A stretch of DNA of 64,000 nt, taken from contig JASJOG010000017.1 in NCBI GenBank assembly GCA_030142905.1, positions 1,860,001 through 1,924,000 on the forward strand, written 5' to 3'. Below the pieces are notes generated by a model, which was given only the letters and a program-made list of their open reading frames with translations, ran no database searches and had not been told where the DNA came from. The position numbers and the translations under genes were made by a program. Source of the DNA: Heliopora coerulea. Taxonomy: Eukaryota > Cnidaria > Anthozoa > Scleralcyonacea > Helioporidae. Position 1 is the first letter of the stretch. The number at the start of each line of letters is the position of its first letter. This document shows positions 33,174 through 44,403 of the stretch, one piece after another.

Positions 33174-33319
33174 GTTAGTTCCTCATTAAATTTCTTTCAA
33201 AGTATCCTGACATGTGTATTTGATTATGGGCTTCTCCAAAATTATTTGCTGGGCAATAATCTTTATCACTAGACTTCGTTTTCCGCCTGGTATCTCGATT
33301 GCCGAAATCAATACCATTA

Positions 33320-35299
33320 GTTACATATTTCATTTATTCAAAACAGGTACACGCATATTTTGATAAAATTTACTTGTACTGTCTGAACAGAAATTGCAAG
33401 TGGCGCTTTTCAGAACCAAAGCGGTCGAATAACTGGAGAAATTTTTCCAACGAGTTTTTGCACAAATAATGCATGGGGTAAGTTATGACATTCTGCGAAT
33501 AAACCTATTTCGGCAATTAAAATGGCTAGTAATTTATAACATATTCAAGATGAAAAATTGGCGTAATTAGTATTTCAACAAGATCTTCACAAACTGATGT
33601 TAAAGTAGAGAAAGTACAAACTGAAAAATCAAAATCTAAAATAACCTATAGTGGAGCTGCTCTCTTCAATTCCCTACTGAATTACCTAAAAGAAATTGAA
33701 AATTATTCTTATGCTATATTCAATTTCAAACTGAAAGAATTTTTTATTAAAATAAGTAAGGAGGTTGATCATCGAAAGGATCTTTCCTGCCGATATGGAA
33801 TCGCCACACAATAATACTTTTTCCCATCGTTAAGAGTTTTCTTCACCTAGTGATATGAATTGTTAACTTCTTCAAGATTAGTTTTACCTATTTTACTGTA
33901 CTTGGACTTGTTTGTATCGCTAACTAACCATCTGGGCTTTGAATATTGTCGTTTGTTGGCCTTGGACATTATTTTCGTGAATCTTCCTCTATTGATGATT
34001 GACCATAGCAGACTTCTACTTCTAAAGTTTCGCAGAGATTCCAATACGTTGGTATTTCATAATTTTTGGGTTGGTTAGACAGGGAAATATCAGAGAAACA
34101 ACTTCGCTTTGGTGTTTACCAGAATATTTGTTCAGCTATGTTCCAGTCAACCTCTTCGGCCTTTCTAGGATTCACTCAATTGAATTTCGAAGGCCAACGG
34201 TTTTGATTTGAAATTAATTTTTTTTTCTTTAAGCTTGTTACTTGCTTCATGGCGATCTTTAATTACAATTTCCATCTCTCTTTGCCTTTTTCGAAGGGTT
34301 TTAATTAATAACACGAATCTTGTCTGAGTTGTTTCAACAATCCTGTCCAATAATGTAACTGGGAAAGCGTTGCAAATGACTCCCAACTAACCGTACCAAA
34401 GACGAAAGATGGAAAATCGATCGCTTCTCCTGCCCTCCCCTCTCCATCAATGTTGCTTCACTCCACCGTGTAAGATGATGTTGGCTGTGATATACACAAA
34501 GCTTGAAATTAACAAAAACTCGCAACATTGAAAGTGGGAAGTGGGGGGGGGGGGGGGGATAGGCTGTCAAATATGTATTCGTTTTAAAGTGTTGTCCCAG
34601 TATCTTTGGCCGGGATTGTAGGTCCTTACAGGTGACCATAAGGAACTGTAAAATTTGTGTTATCAAGTTAAATGCCTTCTATATCTACAACGATTTCACT
34701 TTGAACAGGTTAGTAGCAACTATTCAAATGCATGCTTGTTGGTCTATCAACAATTTTGTTTATATTGGCTGCTAACGCAACAAATTTGTCATTCATTTCA
34801 AGTATAGCAGCTTCAATCGATTTGTCATTAGGATTGATATGGCGGACCTCCTTCTTTTCTACGTTAATTTTGTCGTTGAAATCCATTTCAACTTCAAAGT
34901 TCTCACAATCCTCTTCGAAACCCCTTGCCATTAACCTCAGTTTCGATCTAATTTGATACGCGCTATGACCACCCACGGTGAGAGAGTGGGTATTTTCGAA
35001 CCATAAGTGGCGTCGAAGATGCTAATTAAGAACGGATTTGAAAGAAATTTAAAAGAATGTGTGTAACGTCAGGCGGAATAATTATGCTAATTCTTGTGGT
35101 TTATTAAACTGGCTGGAATTCTGTGGACTTCAACCTCGAATTTAAAATCAACACACGCCAACTCGTTCTGAGGCATAGTTATAAGACTTTTTCCAAATCC
35201 AGGTATGTTTCATACACTAGCATCATGTCAATTGTCAGCAGTAATTGTTGTATGAAAATGGTGGCACTGGGTTTAACAAAGCTGTCCAGTCAAGAACTT
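33320..35299. other. No confirmed gene; weak coding-like patches on the minus strand
   Basis: Minus-strand frames at 34710-34976 (charged, helical, SIEAAILEMNDKFVALAANI) and 34165-34386 (RKRQREMEIVIKDRHEAS) look coiled-coil-like but share no recognised family or splice pattern. A G12+ homopolymer lies at about 34543-34558. These may be remnants of an element's ORF1-type protein. Confidence 0.35.
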
Positions 35300-35935
35300 T
35301 TTTGTCATTAACCAACTTCAGTTCCTTTGCCCTCAAAAGCTTTGGGCATTTTGATTGATCAACCTCTATTATGGGAGGACCACATCGAGAAATTGTCTAA
35401 GACAATATCCATGGGTATTGAGGCAATTAGACGACTAAAATCGTACGTCGATAGTACCAATTTATTGTCAGCTTATAATGCGTTTGTGCACTCACACTTC
35501 GATTACTGTTGTGAAATGTGGGATTCTATTGGTGTTACGTTATCAAGTCGTTTAGAAAAATTACACTATGGAGCTGCGAGGGTCATCACTGGCTGTCCAA
35601 ATGTACCTGGTCAGTCGGAGATAGCTCGAAATAAGCTTAGATGAAGGACATTGAGGGAACGTTGTGCCTCTTTTAAAGCAAGATTAATGTTTAGAATTGT
35701 AAATGATGTAGTTCCAAGAGTGCTTACTGAGATATTTCGGGCGACTGACGCTTCTCAGCATTACAATCTCAACGGATCATCCACTGCTCTATATACACCT
35801 ATGCCTAAAACGGAATTCTTACAAAAATCTTAGATATTGTAGATCTAGATTATGGGATAACCTAACCAATGAAACAAAAAGTATTGAATTCTTAAGCTCT
35901 TTTATGGAAGGCATTTCCTTTATCAGTCTGGGATA
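35300..35935 (+). pseudogene. CR1/L2-like LINE fragment, reverse transcriptase C-terminus
   Basis: The plus-strand frame begins KALGILIDQPLLWEDHIEKL, continues with LLSAYNAFVHSHFDYCCEMWDS and LEKLHYGAARVITG, has an in-frame TGA at 35642, then RCASFKARLMFRIVNDVVP, and after another stop LWDNLTNETKSIEFLSSF. These blocks are homologous to the tail of the LINE at 12.8-13.1 kb but are clearly a different subfamily. The copy is 5' truncated. Confidence 0.8.
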
Positions 35936-36856
35936 ACATATTTACTGAAGTGAATCTTCAAATTTAGCTAAACATCGTATGTGTAATTTATTATTTGTCT
36001 TTGGTTATTTAATGTAATTATTCGTATATATTGCACACCACTCTCAGAAACCAATTTAATCTGAATGGGGCTAGCGTGCTTAAATAGAGTTTTACGTAAA
36101 GTTTAAAAAACGAGCAGGAGCGCTTTATCGGATATAAAACACGAGGCAGAAGCCGAGTGTTTTGGGTCCGATAAAGCACATACTGCGAGTGTTTTGAACG
36201 GCTTAAAAAACGAAACGTTTTATACGCTAATTCCTTATGTATGTTTGGCAATTTCTGTTTTCTAAGGCGAAAAATATTGAGGAAAATTTGAAGAGAAATT
36301 CAAGATAAAGTCATACGTGTCTTTATCACATATAAAGACACGACACGGTTATGATGTTCTTTTGCATTTTCCTCATGAATTCTTAATGAGTTTTTAATTA
36401 CTAGCTAAACATAGTACCAGGAGGCCGACCTTAGTATGAGCACTGAGCCCCAGGCTGTTGTACAGAACGTTTCGGGGTAGGGGTGATGTGACAACTAATA
36501 TCTGTTGAAATAGCATACTGGATCGTATGAAATCAAACTTAACTAAGATTTATTAACGGTAGTAGCTGAGAAAGAAATATTCCACATGACATCGCAAACA
36601 CAATCAGGTTTTTGTTAAGGTTTCACCATTGATCTAATTCTGTTTATTGTCTTCGTTTCGCTTTGAATCTGTAGAGATCACTCTAAAATAGTAGGTAAAA
36701 TGAAGAGATCTTGGACGCTGATCGTACTGTAATAGCTAAAGTGGGGTCACTTCCTATGAAGGATCACGACTTTCCCTCAGTTCATCTTTGTAATCAGTCT
36801 TTAAAATTGTCTGTAGGTCATATGCAAACTTTCTTTGTCCAACTTTAGCTCCAAAT
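35936..36856. other. Upstream region of the DRE-TIM/EF-hand gene, with an imperfect hairpin repeat
   Basis: Around 36121-36178 an imperfect inverted repeat (ctttatcgg...ccgataaag with aaaacac...gtgtttt) recurs in pieces to 36240. Just before the start codon, tttgtccaactttag at 36834-36848 resembles a splice acceptor, so a 5' untranslated exon may lie upstream. Confidence 0.45.
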
Positions 36857-37027
36857 ATGTTTCAAGAAAAAATCGGAAACATGAAGAGTGAGCTCGTTGA
36901 GCAACTTGAAAAACGGAAGGCACTTCGAGACATCGAGTTATTCGTTCTGGATAATTCACTTCGTGAGAGTACCGTTGGACAGCTTAGGGGACACACGATA
37001 GAGAACAAATGGAAAATTTATGAGGAG
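36857..37027 (+). CDS. DRE-TIM metallolyase-like/EF-hand protein, exon 1 (57 residues)
   Basis: ATG at 36857 opens a frame ending at a canonical donor (GAGGAG|gtaagt, phase 0). It encodes a helix and then LFVLDNSLRESTVGQ (residues 28-42), the hallmark of the isopropylmalate synthase / HMG-CoA lyase superfamily, whose signature is D-x-x-L-R-[DE]. Here Asp32 would bind the metal and Arg36 would serve catalysis. Joined to the second exon it continues KWKIYEE|VQKVGFQHIIVASFSHM, with the spacing between the DRE strand and the next beta strand expected for the TIM barrel. That continuity is the main evidence that the two exons belong together. It is too short to be noticed by length alone. Confidence 0.8.
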
Positions 37028-37040
37028 GTAAGTTAATTTT

Positions 37041-37335
37041 GGTAAAGGTAAAGGTAAAGGTAAAGTACCTTTATTTAAACTGGATTACTCTATCAGCTGC
37101 CTAAGCTGTTCTCCCCAGAGGTCCAGTGAGGGCTGCCCCTTATGGGTCCAGTGTTAGTGCAGGAGGAAACCGAAGTACCCGGAGAAAATCTGTGATGCTC
37201 GGTAGAGTCAAATAGAACGACACTCTTCTCACATGTGACCAAGGTAATTTTGATCAGACAACTGCACGGAGTCGGAATCGAGCTCTAGTCACAGTGGTGA
37301 GAGACACGTGCACTACCACTGTGCCACTAGTAGTA
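37041..37335 (-). repeat. tRNA-derived SINE (family C) with (TTTACC)n tail
   Basis: On the minus strand it starts with a tRNA-like head: A-box tggcacagtggtagtgcacg, B-box gctcgattccg. It runs through a body with ctccggg and ggacctctggggag-type sequence and ends in a (tttacc)n tail (37041-37065 on the plus strand). It lies 14 bp inside the intron, next to the splice donor of exon 1. Confidence 0.7.
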
Positions 37336-40058
37336 GTGCACGTGGTCTCTTCGGTTACAATATATTATCTCGCTAAGTGGAACGTAAGATCACCAGCTGA
37401 TCCACATAAGTCATTTAAATAACTAATATGTATGTTATGACATGCAACTGTACTAAAAAGCAATAGGTCGACCAGAGAATCCTTCAAGGTGTGATCAGGT
37501 TTTGCTGGTACAGGAAATAAATCTAACATCTGGAGTTGGCGAATATTATAATCAGCCGATCTTTCAGGCAATCATTGTAAGCTTGAAAATTTGTAGTTGT
37601 CCATTTGGATAAACAAATCTAACCTACTGCTCTTTCAATAGCTTGACGCTCAGTGTCCGTTGATGCTAAAAAGCGTTTACATCGCCAGAGCTTTTCACTT
37701 CAAGTTAAAAGTGTAATTATTGAACCATTTTATTAAGTTTGATCTTTGACAATTTCAGATGTCGTGGAATTAATATGCCTATTTTTAAAGTGTCTCCATA
37801 TAAACGACTTCTCAGGATAACTAGAAAAGAAAAGAAATAACACTCAAGATAATGATCACGTGACGTGAAAAGGTTAAACATTCATATATCCTGATCAAAC
37901 ATCTTCCTCGATCAGGTAAAATTGTCTGGTTTTAGGGAGAGAAATATGAAAAAACTAAAAAAAAAATGTCCTTTGACTGATGAAGGCATGACATGATCGA
38001 GCCACAGACAAACGAGCTGCACACGGTAAAGTTCGCGTTCGAATTAAATTCAACGGTTGTTAATATGGAAAATAGGAATTTTTAAACTTTTTTTTTGCTG
38101 GGGCAAGACGCTGTGCTTTAAATGCTATCGTTGATAAAGAGATTAAAAAGAGTCTGAAAAACATACAAATATTCTTTCTTTCCCAAACTATTTATTTTTC
38201 AGAGATTCTTATTGAGTCTTCTGGCACGGTTGACTCATTGTTATGTTGATGGATATTAGCTGCCACATATATCGCTCAAATAACTGAATTATTGAACAAC
38301 ATTTAGCAGCAACACTGGTTGCAGTCAAGACATGAATTAGACTTAGTATATTTAGAGAACTATAACGTGTTTGAATAAAATTATATCCTTATAGTCATTA
38401 CGTTTGATCAAATGACGATGATACAGTCTGCTATACATTGTGTATCAAAATCACCGCAATCCTGCCAATAGTATATTAGGAACCCAAAAATGAGATAATT
38501 TGGAAACTTTTGAAAAACGTTTTGTCCCATCTTCCTTTTGTGCACAAACAATCAAGACATTCAGCGGCTTTCAGTTTACTACAGCACGGGATTTGTAAAG
38601 AATGTAAATAACTTTTATATGGTAGGGCTGAATTGTTTTTGAAATACATAGTAGCAGTCATGCTCCATAAAAATTTAAAAATGTGCCACCCAAATAAGAT
38701 GAAACTTTACGCAAAATTTATCGTCAAAAACCCATTGATAAAAATCCAGTGGGATTTAAGCCTGGTTTTTAAATGAGATATAAACATATACAGCGACATT
38801 ATTAATGTAAGTGCAGTTACCATGTCATGGTCAACTGAACTCTTGTACTTCCAAGTACAAAGAGATTATCTACAATGAAGTGCCCAACATGCCTGCATAT
38901 GTAATCGAAACTATTAAGGTCTTGTTTATGAGTTGTGTCGTCCCACGATGTGTTAGCACTGGTGAGGCCTTTCACAGCAAATGAACTGCATAACTCAGTT
39001 CTGCTGCGTTAAAGTTCTCCTAGTATTTATCCCCCACCATTGGCCATATCAATTCGGTGCCACACGGATTGATATGCCTCAAGCCAAGTCAATCCGTGCC
39101 GCACAGTCTTAGAGGTAAGGTTCAACTGCTCAGCACGACCGAAGTTGGGCTTAAAAATCAAGTTGAGGCGAGCATTGTAATGCCGACACATACACTATCA
39201 TACTTTAAGAGAAGTCCAGGTTTTACGTCCTTTCTTCTACGTTTGGGAGATCACAGGCGAATAGCAGCACGGCACGGAATATCTTTATAAGTTCAAGCTG
39301 TACCGAGCCAAGCTGAAGTCTAGGGGGAGAGTAAATACTTGGAGAATTTTAACGCAGCGCTAGCGTCAGCTGAAGTTGAAATCTCAACCCAACCTAAAGA
39401 ATTCCCGAGGAAATTATTTTGTGATTTAGACAAGACACAAATTTCAACCCAGGATGAAATTCTTCCGTTTATTCAGCGCCATGTCACAATTGAAAACCAG
39501 GCTTGAACGAGTAAGCATAGCTGTTCGTTTATCTGTCTTCGTCCTTGCAAGCACTTCTATAATTTTTCCTCATGTTGGCTATCAACAATCGCTACATCTC
39601 ACCACTCGGTTGCCTTAGTTTTCGTAAATTTGCTCTTAGGCAAAACTCGGCCTATAATAATTACTGCCATACTGGGCCAACACAATTTGAGAGCAATGTT
39701 AAAGTTTCCAAGAGACGTAGTCGCTACTTTTACCACAGGAAATGGGGATATATGTTTACATCTATTAATAGCCAGAGCCAGTGACACCAGTAAAGCCTGA
39801 TTTTCATACCGAGTTAGCAAGTATACATAAGCCTAAGATCGAGATAAAGACAAGGCATAATTTTACCCATGCTACTTGAACATGTCTATGGTGGCCTATC
39901 GTTGCCATTCAAAAATTCACGATAAATTAGATAAAAAATAAACGAAAGGAAGAACAAAAACTATTATTTAAAAATAAAAATAAAAAGGAAAAAAGAAAAA
40001 TTACAACAACAAAATAATGTAAAACAAAGCAAAATTTTATAGCACTTATCGTTGCCAC

Positions 40059-40456
40059 CAGGGCCGCCTAGAGAATTAGCTGGGCCCGGGGCAAAACTTT
40101 TTCTGGGGCCCTGTTTATGTCATCATAGCCTATGACATGATAAATAGGGCCCCAGCTTACATGAAGTTGACAGCAGGTGTACACGTTACCCCGTCGTGTA
40201 AGATGCACTTTATTAAAGCTGTAATTTAAATTGTTACCGGAAAATGCAAAAACCCAAAAACCTTTCTGCCTCTGTAAGCGGTTCTGTATAAATTTTAATT
40301 TGTTAACACCGTAAAGGTTAATCGTTTTATGTCTGGTAGATTATCACTGATTAGTCAAAACCAACCCATGCTAAATCCTTCCAATTTTGGGGGTCCCTTT
40401 GAGTTGGGGGACCGGGGCAATTTGTCCCCCCCCCTGCCCCCCTCTCGGCGGCCCTG
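40059..40456. mobile_element. hAT-type MITE with 8 bp target duplication (7/8 match)
   Basis: Begins CAGGGCCGCCTAGAGA and ends TCTCGGCGGCCCTG. The flanks are gttgccac (40051-40058) and gctgccac (40457-40464), an 8 bp duplication with one change. The GC-rich ends stand out from the AT-rich intron. No coding capacity. Confidence 0.85.
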
Positions 40457-40914
40457 GCTGCCACAGTGTACCATAGGCCTTTGCGCAAAATGAATCAGCA
40501 ATATTTTATGTTTGTGGCTGCGTTACAAGTGCTTTCCATTCGCGTGTATATTTCGTGTGGTACTTTTTTGTTATAATGATCGACGAAAGGTGGAAAAGAT
40601 TCAAATACGAAATTAAGCGAAAGAGAGGGACAAAAGGTAAGGTCTCGTGCAATCTCCATCTGGTGAATCGTTGAACGTCTAAGTTGTACTGGGTCAGAGA
40701 AAGCTCAGAAGAATTCTGGGGTCGACCCAAGAGATTTCGTTCCATTCGAGTACGATGAATAATCCATCAAAAGTGTAAATCGTAAACATGACGAAAAGGT
40801 GTTTAAATATAATTTGGGTTGTTGTCAGTTTGTGGCCAAACTATGTGTAGGTAAATTTTTTGTGTAGGTTTTTTTCATTCACTCTTCTAGTTAAAGTAAG
40901 GACAATTTGTTGTT

Positions 40915-41013
40915 TTGATTTTTTTGAAAAGTTATCCATCTTACTCGAATTTTCGAGAAATATATTGGAATGGTGGGCGAGGGTTGTTGCGTACACGTAT
41001 TTCTAGGAATAAC
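40915..41013 (+). repeat. Short copy of the 53/62 kb inverted-repeat family
   Basis: Shares tttgaaaagttatc, cgagaaatatattggaa and gggttgttgcgtacacgtat with 55050-55154 and, inverted, 62611-62700, which makes it a third, truncated member of that family. Confidence 0.7.
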
Positions 41014-42146
41014 ATGCAGGTGTTTTAAGGTCTTTATTGAAATACCTATGACAGTACGGTATCATACCAAAAAACCTCTGATTTTTCTCGTTAATGACAA
41101 TGTTAAAGATAGAAAACAGGAAACTATTTTATGGAAACTCGAGAGTCTTGGTCTTCCCTTCTTTCACTTCATTCAGTAAGTTTGCAAAGTAGTCAATCAG
41201 TGTTGCTTGAAGCTTTGATTCCCTTGCAAAGTTCGTAACAGTTTTTTGAGGAAACTTGCAATTTTCATGTTGAATTTCCTTAAGCTGCTTTTTTGTAATC
41301 CGAAACTTATGCCTTATCCAAAGCTAAATACAAACAACAGCTGGGGAACATTGTTGACATTTTTGTTTGCGCTTTGTCCAAAACCTAACATCAAATACTG
41401 AAATGGCAATCAAAAACTGTCTTAATCATTAAAATTAAGCTACAATTGCAAATTTTTAAATTCAAAACCTCTAGAAGTGAAACTGCTGTGTAAATTGAAG
41501 TATTCGAGATGTGTTTCCCCAAAATATATTACTAAAGTAAGACCCTGAAAGCTGCGAAGGCCCTATCGAGGACCCCTTGCCAGAATTATCCGCTGCTGTA
41601 CAGGTTCTTCATTTGTACTTATAATTGCATTAGAATTATGTGTATGAGAAAGTCTTACTGGATTTTACATTTTTAAAAATAATTCTTGACCTTCAATACA
41701 CTGTATTTGCACGACTAGCTGCACAGGATTGCGAAGTTCATGAAATAAAAATCTAAGTATTTAAACGGTTGTTTCTCAAACTCAACTCATCATGAACCTC
41801 AAACATCAAAAGAAATGAGCGTGATGGAGAAATTGAAATTAGATTTAAATAAATTTGAGCGAATTTGGCCAACTTTTATCCTGATACTCGCCAAATACAT
41901 GGATTGCTTTGAGAAGCTCGGTCAAATACTTGAGAAGGGGATTTTCACCGACTTCAAAATACCACAAAGTTTGTAAAAAAAAGAAAGACTTCGTCTGATT
42001 TTTCATCTGCTTTTATGAATTTTGAAATTGGTGAAACAACTCTAACCCTTGTCGGAACTATCGTCCAACTCAAAGTTGTTGCTCGAGATCAGTACTTCAC
42101 AATTCATTTCTTCCATTAGACCTACTCGACTATCGTGATCCAGCAA

Positions 42147-42247
42147 TCATAGAACCTTCTCAGGCTCTTTCACTAAACTAGCAGCTGCCTTGTAAATATC
42201 AATCTTCGCAAGTGGCAGTGACAGGATTTCGTCTGGGTCTGTCTCAC
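42147..42247 (-). CDS. Exon-like segment, unidentified terminal exon
   Basis: On the minus strand an acceptor-like site (attttcaaaccag) precedes an open stretch reading ETDPDEILSLPLAKIDIYKA, then AASLVKEPEKVL and a TGA. The composition is protein-like, but no family is recognised and no upstream exon was found. It lies antisense in the intron of the DRE-TIM gene. It could be the end of a nested gene, a retrocopy remnant, or chance. Confidence 0.25.
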
Positions 42248-44403
42248 CTGGTTTGAAAATTGTTTTTAAAATTTTAAATTTTTTACTTACAATTTTGCCT
42301 TTCTCAACATTTTTAGCTTGCCCATATATTTGAAGGTGTCTATTTGTCAGTGGCGCTGAAATCAGTTTGGTTGACTAGGCTAGTTTCTAATTAAGAGGAG
42401 GACTGCTGTTCGGTTAGGGCAAATTGTAGGCAAAATGGTCACACAGAGGCCAGACCAATATGGCCGCCGCATATTAAATTAGGCTCAATTTTGGACCCCG
42501 CGAAACACTAGGTTGCTCGATCCAGTCTTATTTTGAGGTCAGTGTGTCGCAGTTGCTAAAAGATTTGCGCCATATCCTTGTGCAACAGTGAGGAAAGCTC
42601 AACCATTGGCTGCAACCGTCGGTTCACACTGATCTTGACTGCACTTATTGGGAACACGCAGTGTAGTTTAGAAAACGAGAGTTGTATGATGCGAATAAAA
42701 AATTAACTAATTCAGTATCAACGAAACAGCACTGTTCGGACAATAAATTCCTATTTGACATATGCATTCGTGATAGTGTGTTAGTAAATGGCAAACGGAC
42801 TCCACTTTCAAATCCAGGGTATTGTAGTATTTGATTGTTCTTATCTTTTCACAAATCAGTGATGATTCTCGCACTTTTAAGTCGTACTCAAGCTTAGAAC
42901 ACAATTATGTTTAGAATAACAACAAGAAATTCCTATTGGATGCTTATTGAATATTCCCAGTCGTGATGCTAATTCTTCAGTCATTTTTAATGCTGTTGTT
43001 TAATGTATTTTGTTTTCATGACAAAGGTTGACCTCAATCTCGAATTCTTTGAAATATGTCCTCCAAGGCAAAGCGGTTTCCTCCTTTCGATCGATAATTC
43101 AAGCATTTTCCTTTTTCCAGAGTTTGGCGGTGCGGTGAGATTTTAGCTGAAATTCTTAAATGAAATTTTAATTCAGGTTTTTATTAAGTACTTTTTTCTC
43201 AGACTTACCCTTGTGAGACGTTGAGTGAGTTTAGCTTTGTGATTTGTTCTTGACCGATATTATCATTGTGTCGTATAACCGAAATGAACGACAAGTTCAT
43301 CGTCTGGAGGATTATAACGTAACGGCTTCAACCTTTGGTTTTTATACTATTTATCAATTATCAGGCCGACTTTTATTTTTTCTTTGTATAGAGGCTGAAA
43401 CATCTGAGGCCTCACAATGAATTTTACTGTGTAGTGATGGAATAAGTCGTTGAATTTTGATGGATTGCACGTCAAGATTCAGTAATAGAAGCACGGTTCA
43501 GGTTTTGCATGCAAACTTTCTGCTGTTTTCTTTCCAAATCTCACTTCTTTTGCTGTGTTATCCATTCACTAAATTTCGTGGATTTTTGCTTTATACAACA
43601 CCTTGTATCGCGTTAAGTTGACATGATAACACTCAAATTCAACTAGTGCCTAGTGATATTTAATGCTCCATTAAAGACAAGGGTTTAATGAATGCGGTAG
43701 ATTTGTTGAACTGAACAGGTAAATATCAAAATATGTCATGTAATAGAAATACCGGTTTAGAAGACCGCAGAAAATCACACCACCATAAGATGAAAATACG
43801 TTTGCGGTGTTCGTTTATTGAATAAAAAAAGTCAGTAAATCAAGAATAGTTCATTATATCGTTTTAAAATGTCTCAGCCAGTAGAGTTTTATCGCCTCAG
43901 CTTTTCCTATAAGCCTTCGATTACGATGGTTAGAGGTGCTTGTCAACAGACTATCTTCATTAGTTCATCATTCAAGGAGATGGAAATGAGAACTGGTTGA
44001 AAGCTCTCGGTAGTTGATTGCTCCGATCTTCCGACTCGATTCTGAAGACGACCACGGCTGAGACCCTCCAGATGCCAGACACCAATATTTACAACCACCT
44101 GAATTAGCAACTTCCAACTGATACTAGTTTTTCTAGGTCCAAATCATTCACATTAACATGTAAACTTCCATGGTTGTGCTCTTTTCCTCAATTCAAAACC
44201 AAACGATACTGACCAGGTCTATTTCTGTAGAAGACTATTTTAGTTACAATTGAAGGGTTAAAGCAAAGTGCATTTTCTCACTCTGTCTTCCGTTCACGTG
44301 TACTTCACCAAACCACTTCGGTAGGAACTAAACCCTTAGTACAGTTTTTCACTTTAATATTGAGGAACATGCTTAAACCTGTTCTTAATGGACCTCTTTC
44401 TAG

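Larger units (their letters stand above)
29895..33307. mobile_element. Head-to-head dimer of two Penelope-like elements in one target duplication
   Basis: Two nearly identical arms, 29895-31519 (minus) and 31598-33224 (plus), point away from a ~78 bp spacer that belongs to the longer right-hand copy. The pair is bracketed by the same 12-mer, TCAATACCATTA (29883-29894 and 33308-33319), so it behaves as a single insertion. The right copy carries an extra ~83 bp 3' tail (33225-33307: tgctgggc, ttccgcctggtatctcg) that the left lacks. Each arm has palm, thumb, GIY-YIG domain and a downstream hammerhead-like motif. Confidence 0.85.
37028..44403 (+). other. 7.4 kb intron of the DRE-TIM/EF-hand gene
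   Basis: Bounded by gtaagt and a pyrimidine-rich acceptor (gacctctttctag), phase 0. It contains a SINE (37041-37335), a hAT MITE (40059-40456), a copy of the 53/62 kb repeat (40915-41013) and one minus-strand exon-like segment (42147-42247). No further in-frame exon is needed to complete the barrel, although small extra exons cannot be excluded. The remainder shows no recognisable genes. Confidence 0.7.

Noticed and set aside
29895..33307. Two-gene operon or divergent promoter pair
   Set aside because: The two frames are copies of one retroelement meeting head to head, not co-regulated genes.
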